Program-made: the position numbers and the translations under genes
Shown: positions 1-7,204 of the stretch, piece after piece
How positions within the stretch are numbered: position 1 is the stretch's first letter
Layout: every line of letters begins with the position of its first letter
Notes under the pieces: generated by a model
The model's database searches: none
Told to the model about the DNA's origin: nothing
What the model saw: the letters and a program-made list of their open reading frames with translations, nothing else
Source of the DNA: Chryseobacterium sp. UBA6632
GTDB taxonomy: Bacteria; Bacteroidota; Bacteroidia; Flavobacteriales; Weeksellaceae
DNA length: 10,970 bases
Direction: 5' to 3'
Assembly: GCA_002455915.1 (NCBI GenBank)
Contig: DKLU01000353.1
Location: 1-10,970, forward strand

Positions 1-1
1 G

Positions 2-64
2 CATTCAAAAGGTCTTAACTTCGGTTTCGACGTTGCAAAATATAAATTAGACGCTGATAATTAA
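2..64 (+). CDS. rpoA: RNA polymerase alpha subunit, C-terminal end only (partial)
   Basis: Only the last 20 codons and the TAA stop are in the window, and the 5' part lies upstream of base 1. The visible residues include KGLNFGFDVAKYKLD, which fits the usual end of flavobacterial RpoA, after the C-terminal alpha-CTD that contacts promoter DNA and activators. The assignment rests on this short tail and on position: rplQ follows only 6 nt after the stop, and rpoA-rplQ is the standard end of the bacterial alpha operon. Other reading frames over this stretch are closed (frame 1 stops at 16-18). The function is established for the family; the identification from 20 residues is an inference strengthened by context. 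Confidence 0.85.
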   Translation, partial: HSKGLNFGFDVAKYKLDADN

Positions 65-70
65 TTAATA

Positions 71-592
71 ATGAGACACGGTAAAAAATTCAATCACTTA
101 GGAAGAACAGCTTCTCACAGAAGCGCTATGCTTTCTAATATGGCTTGTTCTCTAATTGAGCATAAAAGAATCAACACTACTGTAGCTAAAGCTAAGGCTT
201 TGAGAGTATATGTTGAGCCTCTATTAACAAAAGCAAAAGAAGATACTACACACAATAGAAGAATTGTTTTTTCATATCTTCAAAACAAAGAGGCAGTTAC
301 TGAATTATTCAGAACTGTAGCTCCTAAAATCGCTGAGAGAAACGGTGGTTATACAAGAATCATCAAAACAGGTTTCAGACCAGGTGATGCTGCTGATACT
401 GCTCTTATCGAATTAGTAGACTTCAACGAGCTTTACAATCCTAATGCTGAAGAGAAGAAAACTACAAGAAGAAGCAGAAGATCTACAACAGCTAAAACTG
501 CTGTAGCTGCTGCAGCTCCTGTAGTAGAAGAAAAAGCTGCTGAGCCAACGGCTGAAGCTGCAGATTCTACAGAGGAAAAAACTGAAGAATAA
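71..592 (+). CDS. rplQ: 50S ribosomal protein L17 with an Ala/Glu-rich C-terminal tail
   Basis: L17 is a large-subunit protein located near the peptide exit tunnel. Residues 1-120 carry the family core: the [17 protein letters not shown] start, the [23 protein letters not shown] region (about 34-56) and a GGYTRI motif followed by [17 protein letters not shown] at the end of the core. The protein is 173 residues, against about 127 in E. coli. The excess is a low-complexity tail from about residue 127, first basic ([10 protein letters not shown]) and then Ala/Glu-rich and acidic. Such tails are familiar in Bacteroidota L17 and are probably disordered. The ATG at 71 follows the rpoA stop by 6 nt, so the two are co-transcribed. 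A strong hairpin terminator lies 17 nt after the stop. Codon use is that of a highly expressed gene (many GCT, AGA and CTT codons). Confidence 0.97.
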   Translation: MRHGKKFNHLGRTASHRSAMLSNMACSLIEHKRINTTVAKAKALRVYVEPLLTKAKEDTTHNRRIVFSYLQNKEAVTELFRTVAPKIAERNGGYTRIIKTGFRPGDAADTALIELVDFNELYNPNAEEKKTTRRSRRSTTAKTAVAAAAPVVEEKAAEPTAEAADSTEEKTEE

Positions 593-609
593 TATTCATC
601 AGATATATA

Positions 610-646
610 AAAAAACCGTTCAGATTTCTGAGCGGTTTTTTGTTTT
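610..646 (+). terminator. Rho-independent terminator of the rpoA-rplQ operon
   Basis: A 14-bp stem pairs 610-623 (AAAAAACCGTTCAG) with 628-641 (CTGAGCGGTTTTTT) around a 4-nt ATTT loop, followed by further T residues. All positions pair; the only non-Watson-Crick pair is T619 with G632, a G-U wobble in the plus-strand transcript. Its place just after rplQ marks the end of the ribosomal operon. Confidence 0.93.
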
Positions 647-684
647 ATGAATGTTATTCTTAATTGTTTAATTTTATTTGTTTG

Positions 685-718
685 TTGAATTATTTATGTG
701 TTTTATTTTTTAAATTAG
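685..718 (+). promoter_or_regulatory. Candidate promoter for the first beta-galactosidase gene
   Basis: TTG at 685-687 and TAAATTAG at 711-718 resemble the Bacteroidota -33 (TTG) and -7 (TAnnTTTG) elements. The spacing is 23 nt, long compared with the usual 19-21, and the -7 element mismatches at one key position. The gene must have its own promoter because the rplQ terminator lies upstream, but the exact element is uncertain. Confidence 0.3.
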
Positions 719-736
719 CAATAAAACAACATTACG

Positions 737-2623
737 ATGATTAAATTACAAATGAAATTATTTTATTCCATTATTGTATTCTTTTGTGGGATGTTATCTG
801 CCCAACAAAATCAAAAGAAAAGTTTTGAAGTTAAAAATGGGCAGTTTTTACTTAACGGAAAATCCATTGAAATCCGATCCGGAGAAATGCACTATCCCAG
901 AGTGCCCAAAGAATATTGGAAGCATCGTTTGCTAATGATGAAAGCAATGGGATTAAATGCCATTGCTACTTATGTCTTTTGGAATTATCATGAAGAGACT
1001 CCCGGAAAATGGGATTGGTCTGGCCAGAAAGATCTTAAAGCTTTTATCAAAACTGCTGAAGAGGTAGGGTTATATGTTATTTTACGACCAGGTCCTTATG
1101 TTTGTGCTGAATGGGAATTTGGTGGCTATCCTTGGTGGCTTCAAAATATTAAAGGATTGAAAATTCGGGAAGATAATGAACCGTTTTTATCTGCCAATAA
1201 AAAATATCTTACGGAATTGTACAATCAGGTAAAGGATTTGCAAATTACCAAAGGTGGTCCTATTATTATGGTTCAGGCAGAGAATGAATTCGGGCTTTTT
1301 GCTTTCCAGCGAAAAGATATTTCGGATCAGTCTCATCAATCTTATTTAGGTAAAATCGTTAAGCAGATAAAAGATGTTGGGTTTGATGTTCCGATGTATA
1401 CTTCCGATGTGACTGACTTTTTTGGTGGTGGTCATGTGGAAGGAGCTTTACCGGGAGGAAATGGTGAAAAAGATATCAACAAACTAAAAATGGTTGTAGA
1501 TAAATTTCATAATAATCAGGGGCCTTATATGATTGCTGAGTTTTATCCGGGATGGTTGACGCATTGGGGCGAAGGTTTTCCTAGAACCAGAACGGAAGAT
1601 ATTGTAAAATTAACCAAAGATTTTTTGAGCAACGGAATATCTTTCAATTATTACATGACTCATGGCGGAACTAATTTTGGCTTTACTTCGGGAGCCAATT
1701 ACAATAAAGAACATGATATTCTTCCCGATTTAACGTCCTATGATTACGATGCCCCTATTTCCGAAGCGGGATGGCGAACTCCAAAATACGATTCGCTCCG
1801 TCTGGTGATGGCCAAGTATACTAAAGAGAAACTTCCTGATGTTCCGGCTCCGATTAAAGTTATTAAGATAGAGAATATCAGATTTAATAAACTATATAAT
1901 GCTTTTAGTTATGCTCAAAATCAAGAGAAAGTAAAGGCAGAAAAACCACTCACTTTTGAAGAATTGAATCAAGGATATGGTTATGTTTTGTATCAACATC
2001 ATTTTGATGAAGCTATTAAAGGAAAATTGGATGTTACTGGGTTGAGAGATTTTGCGACGGTATATGTAAATGGCAAAAAAGTGTGCGAACTTAATAGATT
2101 TTACAACAGTTATACGTTGCCAATTGATATTCCTAAAAATTCTGATTTAAGAATCTTAGTTGAAAACTGGGGAAGAATTAATTATGATGCTCAAATCAAT
2201 CAAAACACAAAAGGAATTATCTCAGCTGTTAAAATCAATGATAAAAATATTACCGGAACTTGGGAAATGATAAAGCTTCCTTTTCCGGATCAGTTTTCGT
2301 TAAACATGAAAACAAAACCTTTATCTCAGGAAGAATATCACACATTGAAGGATATGCCGACCATTTATCAGGGAGAATTTAATTTGAAGGAAGCCGGAGA
2401 TACTTTTATTGATATGCAGAATTGGGGAAAAGGAATCGTTTTTATTAACGGTAAAAATCTGGGAAGATTCTGGAAAGTGGGGCCTCAGCAAACTTTATAC
2501 ATTCCCGGTGTTTGGCTGAAGCAGGGAAAGAATGAAATTGTTATTTTTGATCAACTGAACGGGCGAGTGCAGAATTCTGTCAATACGTTAGATAAACCAA
2601 TTCTAAATGATTTAACACGATAA
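737..2623 (+). CDS. Secreted GH35 beta-galactosidase, paralogue 1
   Basis: This glycoside hydrolase family 35 enzyme is predicted to remove terminal beta-linked galactose with retention of configuration. Residues 1-22 form a Sec signal peptide (hydrophobic core, likely cut after LSA, before QQNQ), so it acts in the periplasm or outside. An ATG at codon 6 is an alternative start. The TIM-barrel spans about 30-355. It holds GEMHYPRVPKEYW (49-61), RPGPYVCAEWEFGGYPWW, the acid/base E184 in AENEFG and the nucleophile E268 in AEFYPGW. Beta-sandwich domains follow from about 400, ending with GKGIVFINGKNLGRFWKVG (564-582). The 628-residue length is normal for bacterial GH35. Unlike its paralogue, it has LFAF after AENEFG where the family usually has SY, so substrate preference may differ. 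No T9SS sorting domain is visible. Family assignment is secure; the natural substrate is unknown. Confidence 0.95.
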   Translation: MIKLQMKLFYSIIVFFCGMLSAQQNQKKSFEVKNGQFLLNGKSIEIRSGEMHYPRVPKEYWKHRLLMMKAMGLNAIATYVFWNYHEETPGKWDWSGQKDLKAFIKTAEEVGLYVILRPGPYVCAEWEFGGYPWWLQNIKGLKIREDNEPFLSANKKYLTELYNQVKDLQITKGGPIIMVQAENEFGLFAFQRKDISDQSHQSYLGKIVKQIKDVGFDVPMYTSDVTDFFGGGHVEGALPGGNGEKDINKLKMVVDKFHNNQGPYMIAEFYPGWLTHWGEGFPRTRTEDIVKLTKDFLSNGISFNYYMTHGGTNFGFTSGANYNKEHDILPDLTSYDYDAPISEAGWRTPKYDSLRLVMAKYTKEKLPDVPAPIKVIKIENIRFNKLYNAFSYAQNQEKVKAEKPLTFEELNQGYGYVLYQHHFDEAIKGKLDVTGLRDFATVYVNGKKVCELNRFYNSYTLPIDIPKNSDLRILVENWGRINYDAQINQNTKGIISAVKINDKNITGTWEMIKLPFPDQFSLNMKTKPLSQEEYHTLKDMPTIYQGEFNLKEAGDTFIDMQNWGKGIVFINGKNLGRFWKVGPQQTLYIPGVWLKQGKNEIVIFDQLNGRVQNSVNTLDKPILNDLTR

Positions 2624-2628
2624 CTCAT

Positions 2629-2663
2629 AAAAAATCCTGCTGTTGAAAAATAGCAGGATTTAT
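2629..2663. terminator. Bidirectional terminator between convergent genes
   Basis: A perfect 10-bp stem pairs 2632-2641 (AAATCCTGCT) with 2652-2661 (AGCAGGATTT) around a 10-nt loop. It lies between the stop of paralogue 1 (2623) and the stop of the minus-strand lipoprotein gene (2670). Read on the minus strand it is followed by six T residues (2634 down to 2629), the better terminator orientation. On the plus strand only ATTTAT follows, but the stem is GC-centred and should work both ways. Confidence 0.85.
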
Positions 2664-2669
2664 GTTGAA

Positions 2670-3092
2670 TTAAATTTTTGTTTTTACAAGTTGTATCAGA
2701 TTATTTCCCTGATCCAGAATCAGGCTGTCGCCTTTTACGGTAGCTTTCATATCCATCTTTTCATACGTGGTTTCGTTACCTTTAGATTCAACTTTATTAA
2801 GGATGAAAGTTTTATTATTACTTCTCACGCTCATCGTATTTTCATCATAATTGAAAGTAACTTTTACCAGATTGCCGTCCGTAGCTTTGTAAACATAATC
2901 TGTTTTTACAGATTTTTTACCGTTAACATCCGTATTGTACTGGATGGTGGAATCTACTTTGCCGTTATCGGCTAATACAGGCTCCGAACCATCAGATTTC
3001 ATCACACTTTTATTTCCACTTTCTGTTGATTTTTTACAGCTAACTACCGCTAATGTAAGGATGGCATTTAGCACTAATACAGTTTTTTTCAT
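2670..3092 (-). CDS. Small lipoprotein with an MliC-like (lysozyme inhibitor) domain
   Basis: This 140-residue protein begins with a lipoprotein signal peptide: MKK, a hydrophobic core, and the lipobox VVSC with C19 as the lipidated residue. The mature protein is therefore anchored to a membrane, probably the outer membrane. Residues 22-60 are polar and linker-like. Residues 65-140 form a beta-rich domain whose pattern follows MliC/PliC inhibitors of c-type lysozyme: Y-x-Y, DGNLVKVTFNY, TMSVRSNNKTFILN, then SKGNETTYE at the place of the SASGARY inhibitory loop, and KGDSLIL at the place of KGDEATV. The paired cysteines of MliC are missing, so the fold call is tentative and inhibition unproven. 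The ATG at 3092 is preferred over an in-frame ATG at 3158, because the longer form would put 22 polar, basic residues before the signal peptide and abut the next gene's start. Confidence 0.75.
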   Translation of the reverse strand: MKKTVLVLNAILTLAVVSCKKSTESGNKSVMKSDGSEPVLADNGKVDSTIQYNTDVNGKKSVKTDYVYKATDGNLVKVTFNYDENTMSVRSNNKTFILNKVESKGNETTYEKMDMKATVKGDSLILDQGNNLIQLVKTKI

Positions 3093-3159
3093 GATTCTTA
3101 CAGTTTGATATTTTGATTGATTTTTATTCTTTAATTTTATCTGAATTACACCATACAAT
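3093..3159. promoter_or_regulatory. Divergent promoter region between lipoprotein gene and second beta-galactosidase gene
   Basis: These 67 bp separate two divergent start codons, so both promoters must lie here or inside the neighbouring genes. The sequence is very AT-rich. On the plus strand TTG (3113-3115 or 3105-3107) with TAATTTTA at 3132-3139 loosely resembles the Bacteroidota pattern, but the spacings (16 or 24 nt) and the last bases are off. I could not pick a convincing element on the minus strand. Confidence 0.4.
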
Positions 3160-5016
3160 ATGAAAAAAATATTCCAAAAATTCAGTACAATTCTTTTGAT
3201 TTTTTTGAGCGGTCTTGCATTTTCTCAGCATGCAGCTTCAACATTTGAAATAAAGAACGGCAGTTTTCTTTTAAACGGAAAACCTTTTACTATTTATTCT
3301 GGCGAAATGCACTATCCGAGAGTGCCACAAGAATATTGGAAACATCGCTTGCAAATGATGAAAGCAATGGGTTTGAATACCGTTACAACCTATGTTTTTT
3401 GGAATTATCATGAAGAATCGCCCGGAAAATGGAACTTTTCAGGAGAAAAAGATCTGAAAAAATTTATTAAGACGGCTCAGGAAATCGGTTTGTATGTCAT
3501 TATTCGTCCGGGACCTTATGTTTGTGCCGAATGGGAATTCGGGGGGTATCCATGGTGGCTCCAGAAAAATAAAGGCCTAGAAATCCGAACAGATAATAAA
3601 GCTTTTCTTGAGGAGTGTGAGAAATATATAGCTCAATTAGCAAAACAGATTGTCCCTTTACAGATTGATCGCGGTGGTTCTGTCATTATGGTTCAGGCGG
3701 AAAACGAATTCGGATCTTATGTGAACCAGCGGAAAGATATTTCATTAGAAAATCATAGAAAGTACAGTCATAAAATAAAAGATATGCTTTTAAAACACGA
3801 AATTACCGTTCCGTTATTTACTTCTGATGCAAGCAGTCTTTTCAAAGGCGGTTCTATTGATGGAGCACTTCCGACAGCAAATGGTGAAAGTGATATTGAT
3901 GTTCTTAAAAAAAGTGTGAACGATTATCACGAAGGCAAAGGCCCTTACATAGTTGCCGAATATTATCCTGGATGGCTGGATCATTGGGCAGAACCTTTTG
4001 TGAAAGTGGCCAGCGAAGATGTGGTAAAACAAACTGAGCTGTATATTAAAAACGGAGTTTCATTTAATTATTATATGATTCACGGCGGAACCAATTTCGC
4101 TTTTACAAGTGGTGCAAATTACGATAAAGATCACGATATTCAGCCCGACCTTACGAGTTATGATTATGATGCGCCGATCAGTGAAGCCGGATGGGCAACT
4201 CCAAAATATAAGGCATTGCGAGAAGTTTTTCAGAGAAATACAAAAAGTAAGCTTCCTGAAGTTCCAAAACCCATAAAAGTGATTACCATTCCTGAATTTA
4301 AGATAACTAAAACGGCTTCTTTGTTTGATGTAATTGACGGAATGAAACCCATTATCAATAATCAGCCTTTGACTTTTGAAGATTTAAATATTGGCAATGG
4401 TTACGTTTTGTACCGAAGAATATTTGATAAAGATCACAACGGAAAATTAGAAATAAAAAGTCTGCGGGATTATGCGACGATTTACATCAATAAAAATAGA
4501 ATTGGCGAACTGAACCGAATGAATAAAAAGTATGATCTTGACATTGACATTAAAAAAGGAGACCAGCTGGATATTTTGGTTGAAAACATGGGAAGAATCA
4601 ATTACGGAGCAGAAATTAATCACAATTTAAAAGGAATTATTGGTCCGATAAAAATCAATGAAAATGAAATTACAGGAAACTGGGAAATGTTTCCTTTGTC
4701 TTTTGATGAATTTCCAAAGCATCATTTTAAAGTTAAAAGTATTCCTAAAAATTCTCCGGTAATTCAGGAAGCCGAATTTAATTTGAATGAAACGGGAGAT
4801 ACATTTTTAGATACCCGAAATTTCGGAAAAGGAATTGTTTTTATTAACGGTAAAAACCTTGGAAGGTATTGGAAAGTGGGTCCGCAGCAAACATTATACG
4901 TTCCCGGAGTTTGGTTGAAAAAAGGTAAAAATGTAATTCAGATTTTTGAACAGTTAAATTCGAACACAAGTGTAAAAACTCTAGATCATCCGATTTTAGA
5001 CCAGTTAAATCTATAA
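3160..5016 (+). CDS. Secreted GH35 beta-galactosidase, paralogue 2
   Basis: This second GH35 enzyme (618 residues) aligns along its whole length with paralogue 1. The catalytic domain is offset by one residue with almost no gaps up to about residue 350. A Sec signal peptide covers about 1-22 (MKKIFQKFS, hydrophobic core, GLAFS before QHAAS). The barrel has GEMHYPRVPQEYW (48-60), RPGPYVCAEWEFGGYPWW, acid/base E183 in AENEFG and nucleophile E267 in AEYYPGW. After AENEFG it has the family-typical SY (S186, Y187), unlike paralogue 1. It has HGGTNFAFTSG where paralogue 1 and most relatives have HGGTNFGF. Two beta-sandwich modules close the protein, with GKGIVFINGKNLGRYWKVG near the end. No clear terminator follows, so some read-through toward the response regulator gene is possible. 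The reaction is a family-level inference; the substrate is unknown. Confidence 0.95.
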   Translation: MKKIFQKFSTILLIFLSGLAFSQHAASTFEIKNGSFLLNGKPFTIYSGEMHYPRVPQEYWKHRLQMMKAMGLNTVTTYVFWNYHEESPGKWNFSGEKDLKKFIKTAQEIGLYVIIRPGPYVCAEWEFGGYPWWLQKNKGLEIRTDNKAFLEECEKYIAQLAKQIVPLQIDRGGSVIMVQAENEFGSYVNQRKDISLENHRKYSHKIKDMLLKHEITVPLFTSDASSLFKGGSIDGALPTANGESDIDVLKKSVNDYHEGKGPYIVAEYYPGWLDHWAEPFVKVASEDVVKQTELYIKNGVSFNYYMIHGGTNFAFTSGANYDKDHDIQPDLTSYDYDAPISEAGWATPKYKALREVFQRNTKSKLPEVPKPIKVITIPEFKITKTASLFDVIDGMKPIINNQPLTFEDLNIGNGYVLYRRIFDKDHNGKLEIKSLRDYATIYINKNRIGELNRMNKKYDLDIDIKKGDQLDILVENMGRINYGAEINHNLKGIIGPIKINENEITGNWEMFPLSFDEFPKHHFKVKSIPKNSPVIQEAEFNLNETGDTFLDTRNFGKGIVFINGKNLGRYWKVGPQQTLYVPGVWLKKGKNVIQIFEQLNSNTSVKTLDHPILDQLNL

Positions 5017-5080
5017 ATGCAGTTTTGAATTGTCATTATTTTAATATTAACTAAATTTAATTGTAAATTATTCTTCATAA

Positions 5081-5119
5081 TTGATAATTGTAAATAAAAA
5101 ATTGATTAAATTTAATCAA
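5081..5119 (+). promoter_or_regulatory. Candidate promoter and palindromic operator upstream of the response regulator gene
   Basis: TTGATTAAATTTAATCAA at 5102-5119 is a perfect 18-bp palindrome. It contains TAAATTTA (5107-5114), one base from the Bacteroidota -7 consensus TAnnTTTG. TTG triplets occur at 5081-5083 and 5088-5090, giving spacings of 23 or 16 nt, neither ideal. A palindrome over a -7 element would suit a dimeric regulator, possibly the cassette's own response regulator. In sequence this AT-rich, short palindromes arise by chance, so confidence is low. Confidence 0.35.
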
Positions 5120-5158
5120 AACTAAAATATAATAATAACCGAGAACTCAAAACGTAAG

Positions 5159-5176
5159 ATTACACAAAGGTGTAAT
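5159..5176. repeat. Inverted repeat ATTACAC-AAAG-GTGTAAT in the response regulator leader
   Basis: Perfect 7-bp arms (5159-5165 and 5170-5176) flank a 4-nt AAAG spacer, ending 46 nt before the response regulator ATG at 5223. Each arm has two G/C pairs, so it stands out from the AT background. It could be a binding site for a dimeric LuxR-type regulator or a small hairpin in the 5' leader. No T tract follows, so it is not a terminator. Confidence 0.6.
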
Positions 5177-5222
5177 TGTTTCTGCTTTGTTTTCTGTCGA
5201 GATTTGTCTTAAACAAAAGAGC

Positions 5223-5855
5223 ATGAGTATTTCCATAGCCATAGTAGAAGACGAGAAAAACTACAACAACGCGTTGAAGAAGGTAATCGATTACCAAAAA
5301 GACATGAAAGTTGTCGCTCAGTTTTTTGATGGGAAGGATGCACTTCAAAATTTATCAGACTTTTCTCCGGATGTTGTGATGATGGATATTCAGCTACAGG
5401 ATATGTTGGGTATTGAAATTATCGAAAAGCTCAAAAAAGAGTTGCCCAATACACAATTTATTATGTGTACCAGTTTTGAAGATGATGAAAAAATTTTCCA
5501 TTCTTTAAAGGCGGGAGCGATGGGGTATCTCATCAAAGGCGAAAGCATGGATAAAATTCTGGCGTCAATTCGTGATGTCTATAATGGCGGTGCGCCAATG
5601 AGCTTTTCTATTGCCAGACGCGTTTTACAACATTTTGAAAGAAAAATTCCTGAAATAAAGGGTTTCGATGAATTAACGCAACGCGAAAAAGAAATTCTTG
5701 AACTTCTTTCTCAAGGTTTGCTATACAAAGAAATTGCCGACCAAAAATTCATCACCCTCGATACCGTAAAAAAACACGTTGGAAACATCTACCGAAAACT
5801 TCAAGTGAATAATAAGGTAGAAGCGATAAATAAATTTAACCATTTTAAAAACTAA
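5223..5855 (+). CDS. NarL/FixJ-type two-component response regulator (receiver + LuxR HTH)
   Basis: This 210-residue DNA-binding response regulator accepts a phosphoryl group, presumably from the kinase encoded at the end of the same cassette, and then controls transcription. The receiver domain covers about 1-120: acidic pocket E9-D10, phospho-acceptor D55 in VVMMDIQ, T83/S84 in MCTSFED, and the conserved K105 in GYLIKG. The LuxR-type helix-turn-helix covers about 150-206 with LTQREKEILELLSQGLLYKEIA and TVKKHVGNIYRKL. The ATG at 5223 is chosen because MSISIAIVEDE is the normal receiver start. An in-frame ATG at 5187 would add 12 residues with no counterpart in the domain. It is the first of four packed genes, with a 6-nt gap to the next. 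Inverted repeats in its leader raise the possibility of autoregulation. Confidence 0.94.
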   Translation: MSISIAIVEDEKNYNNALKKVIDYQKDMKVVAQFFDGKDALQNLSDFSPDVVMMDIQLQDMLGIEIIEKLKKELPNTQFIMCTSFEDDEKIFHSLKAGAMGYLIKGESMDKILASIRDVYNGGAPMSFSIARRVLQHFERKIPEIKGFDELTQREKEILELLSQGLLYKEIADQKFITLDTVKKHVGNIYRKLQVNNKVEAINKFNHFKN

Positions 5856-5861
5856 GAAATC

Positions 5862-6551
5862 ATGGAAAACCTAGAAAAAGAGTTAAAAATTGATGAAAAA
5901 CTTATCAATAAAAGACTTAGTAAAGAACAATTAATATGTACTCATGACAGAGCGAAAGAAATCATTTCAAAAATAAAGTATGATTTTGAAATTAATATCG
6001 AGAGTTTCAAAAATTTTAAGACAGATTATGAGTTCATACATTTTGTTTTTGTTGATAGGAGATTTTTATGGAAAGTTAATGCAGCTATTAATGATTATAA
6101 ACACGATTTATATTATTTAATCATTGTTAATAATTTTGAAAGAATTTCAGAAGATAGTTTTAATAATTGTGAATCTTATATTGTAAATGAAAAGCAGGAA
6201 TTACAACTTTTAACAATTGACTTTAATAAATATCAGTCTTTGCGAAAAGATTTTTTTAAAGGTATTGGAAATGAAATAAAGTATGAATCAACTGAAAAGA
6301 TAACTGAATATATTACTTTTGAAAATTGGATGTGGGAGTTATTTGCTAAATATTTGGAAGGAGCAGATGGTAAAATGAAAGTTAAAGTGATTTGTATCCA
6401 AGATGGATGTGCCGGCAAAGGAATAGAAAATAATGAAATTGACGAATATTTTAGAAGGCCAGAAAATCAACAAAGGTTATCATTAGCATTTCAACAAACA
6501 CAAGAAAGTCCGGACGAAAATTATTTTGACATAGGAAACATGCAGCCATAA
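5862..6551 (+). CDS. Unrecognised soluble protein of the signalling cassette
   Basis: I do not recognise this 229-residue protein. It has no signal peptide and no membrane helix, so it is probably cytoplasmic. The N-terminal third is charged and helix-prone (Lys/Glu-rich, residues 1-55). The middle contains a hydrophobic, aromatic stretch (EFIHFVFVDRRFLW, 57-70) and LYYLIIVNNFE (83-93). The C-terminal part has TFENWMWELFAKYLEG (152-167), then KVKVICIQDGCAGKG (173-187) with cysteines at 178 and 183, and a polar tail rich in Gln, Asn and Glu. Other cysteines are at 26 and 103. It starts 6 nt after the response regulator, and its TAA shares a base with the next ATG (TAATG), so it is almost certainly co-translated with the membrane protein. 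Base composition is visibly more AT-rich than in the flanking genes. A role in the phosphorelay or its output is inferred from position only. Confidence 0.85.
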   Translation: MENLEKELKIDEKLINKRLSKEQLICTHDRAKEIISKIKYDFEINIESFKNFKTDYEFIHFVFVDRRFLWKVNAAINDYKHDLYYLIIVNNFERISEDSFNNCESYIVNEKQELQLLTIDFNKYQSLRKDFFKGIGNEIKYESTEKITEYITFENWMWELFAKYLEGADGKMKVKVICIQDGCAGKGIENNEIDEYFRRPENQQRLSLAFQQTQESPDENYFDIGNMQP

Positions 6552-7204
6552 TGTATTCATCCTTACAATTTATATATCTTACAATCTTATTTCTTGTTGC
6601 TTCTTTTTCTTTATTTCTCTGTTTTCGGAAAGGAAAGAAGCATCAGGAATTTTTATGTTTTTATTTAGGAATAAGTTTTCTGCTCGAATTTTTAATGTAT
6701 GTATTTCAACTCATTTTTAAAAGCAGTGCAAATTTTGGATTTCTCTACAACCTTTACATTTTGTTTTGTTCAATTTTTTTTCTAAAATATTTTAATCGAA
6801 ATCAAAATAGAAATTTAACTAAGATAAATACTGCAGTTTTGACTTTATTTTTGTTAGTCTATTTATTTTTCATTTTTAAAAATTATCAAGAAGTTAATCA
6901 GGTAATCGGGATTGCTTTTGCATTAGTTTATATTTTCTACAGTTTGATATGGTTTTACGGGAAAATTAAATATCCAAATCTAAAAAGTATTACCAACGAT
7001 CCTAAATTTTGGGTATCCTTTGCTTTATTATTTTGGGGGGTATTTTTTATTCTAAGAATTATTCCGAGGTATTTATTTAGTAAAATAGATGCGGAAGTTT
7101 TAATCGTCTCTCAATCGTTTTTCTTTATAGTCAATTGTATTTTCTATTCATTATTTTTTGTTTCTCTTATTAAATACAATAAAAGCAATGATGAAAGAAT
7201 ATAA
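6551..7204 (+). CDS. Seven-helix integral membrane protein, candidate sensor subunit
   Basis: I do not recognise a named family. The 217-residue protein is almost entirely hydrophobic, with about seven predicted membrane helices near residues 4-25, 34-56, 62-80, 92-110, 117-136, 152-171 and 185-206. There is no cleavable signal peptide. Basic loops (RKGKK at 26-30, NRNQNRN at 82-88, KYNKSNDERI at the end) suggest which side faces the cytoplasm. It overlaps the preceding gene by one base (TAATG) and the following kinase gene by 14-17 nt, so translation of all three is probably coupled. The kinase has only one membrane helix and no visible sensory domain, so this protein is the obvious candidate to perceive the signal and pass it to the kinase. 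That is inference from context; a transporter or another membrane role is not excluded. Confidence 0.85.
   Translation: MYSSLQFIYLTILFLVASFSLFLCFRKGKKHQEFLCFYLGISFLLEFLMYVFQLIFKSSANFGFLYNLYILFCSIFFLKYFNRNQNRNLTKINTAVLTLFLLVYLFFIFKNYQEVNQVIGIAFALVYIFYSLIWFYGKIKYPNLKSITNDPKFWVSFALLFWGVFFILRIIPRYLFSKIDAEVLIVSQSFFFIVNCIFYSLFFVSLIKYNKSNDERI

Noticed and set aside
2643..2975. Plus-strand open frame of 110 codons
   Set aside because: It lies wholly antisense to the lipoprotein gene, starts inside the loop of the terminator and has no recognisable protein features. The minus-strand frame has a lipobox and a domain-like pattern.
3093..3158. Longer start for the lipoprotein (ATG at 3158)
   Set aside because: It would add 22 polar, basic residues ahead of a clear lipoprotein signal peptide and would leave one base between divergent start codons, with no room for promoters.
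3814..4032. Minus-strand open frame inside paralogue 2
   Set aside because: It is fully contained in the GH35 catalytic domain on the opposite strand, with no independent start context.
737..5016. Polysaccharide utilisation locus around the galactosidases
   Set aside because: No SusC/SusD-like pair, glycan-sensing regulator or transporter is present in the window, so calling it a PUL is not supported.
5160..5348. Minus-strand open frame upstream of and into the response regulator
   Set aside because: It overlaps the receiver domain coding region antisense and shows no family resemblance. It is a by-product of AT-rich sequence.
6233..6418. Minus-strand open frame of 61 codons inside the unrecognised soluble protein gene
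   Set aside because: It is antisense within a gene supported by tight operon spacing on the plus strand, and it has no features of its own.
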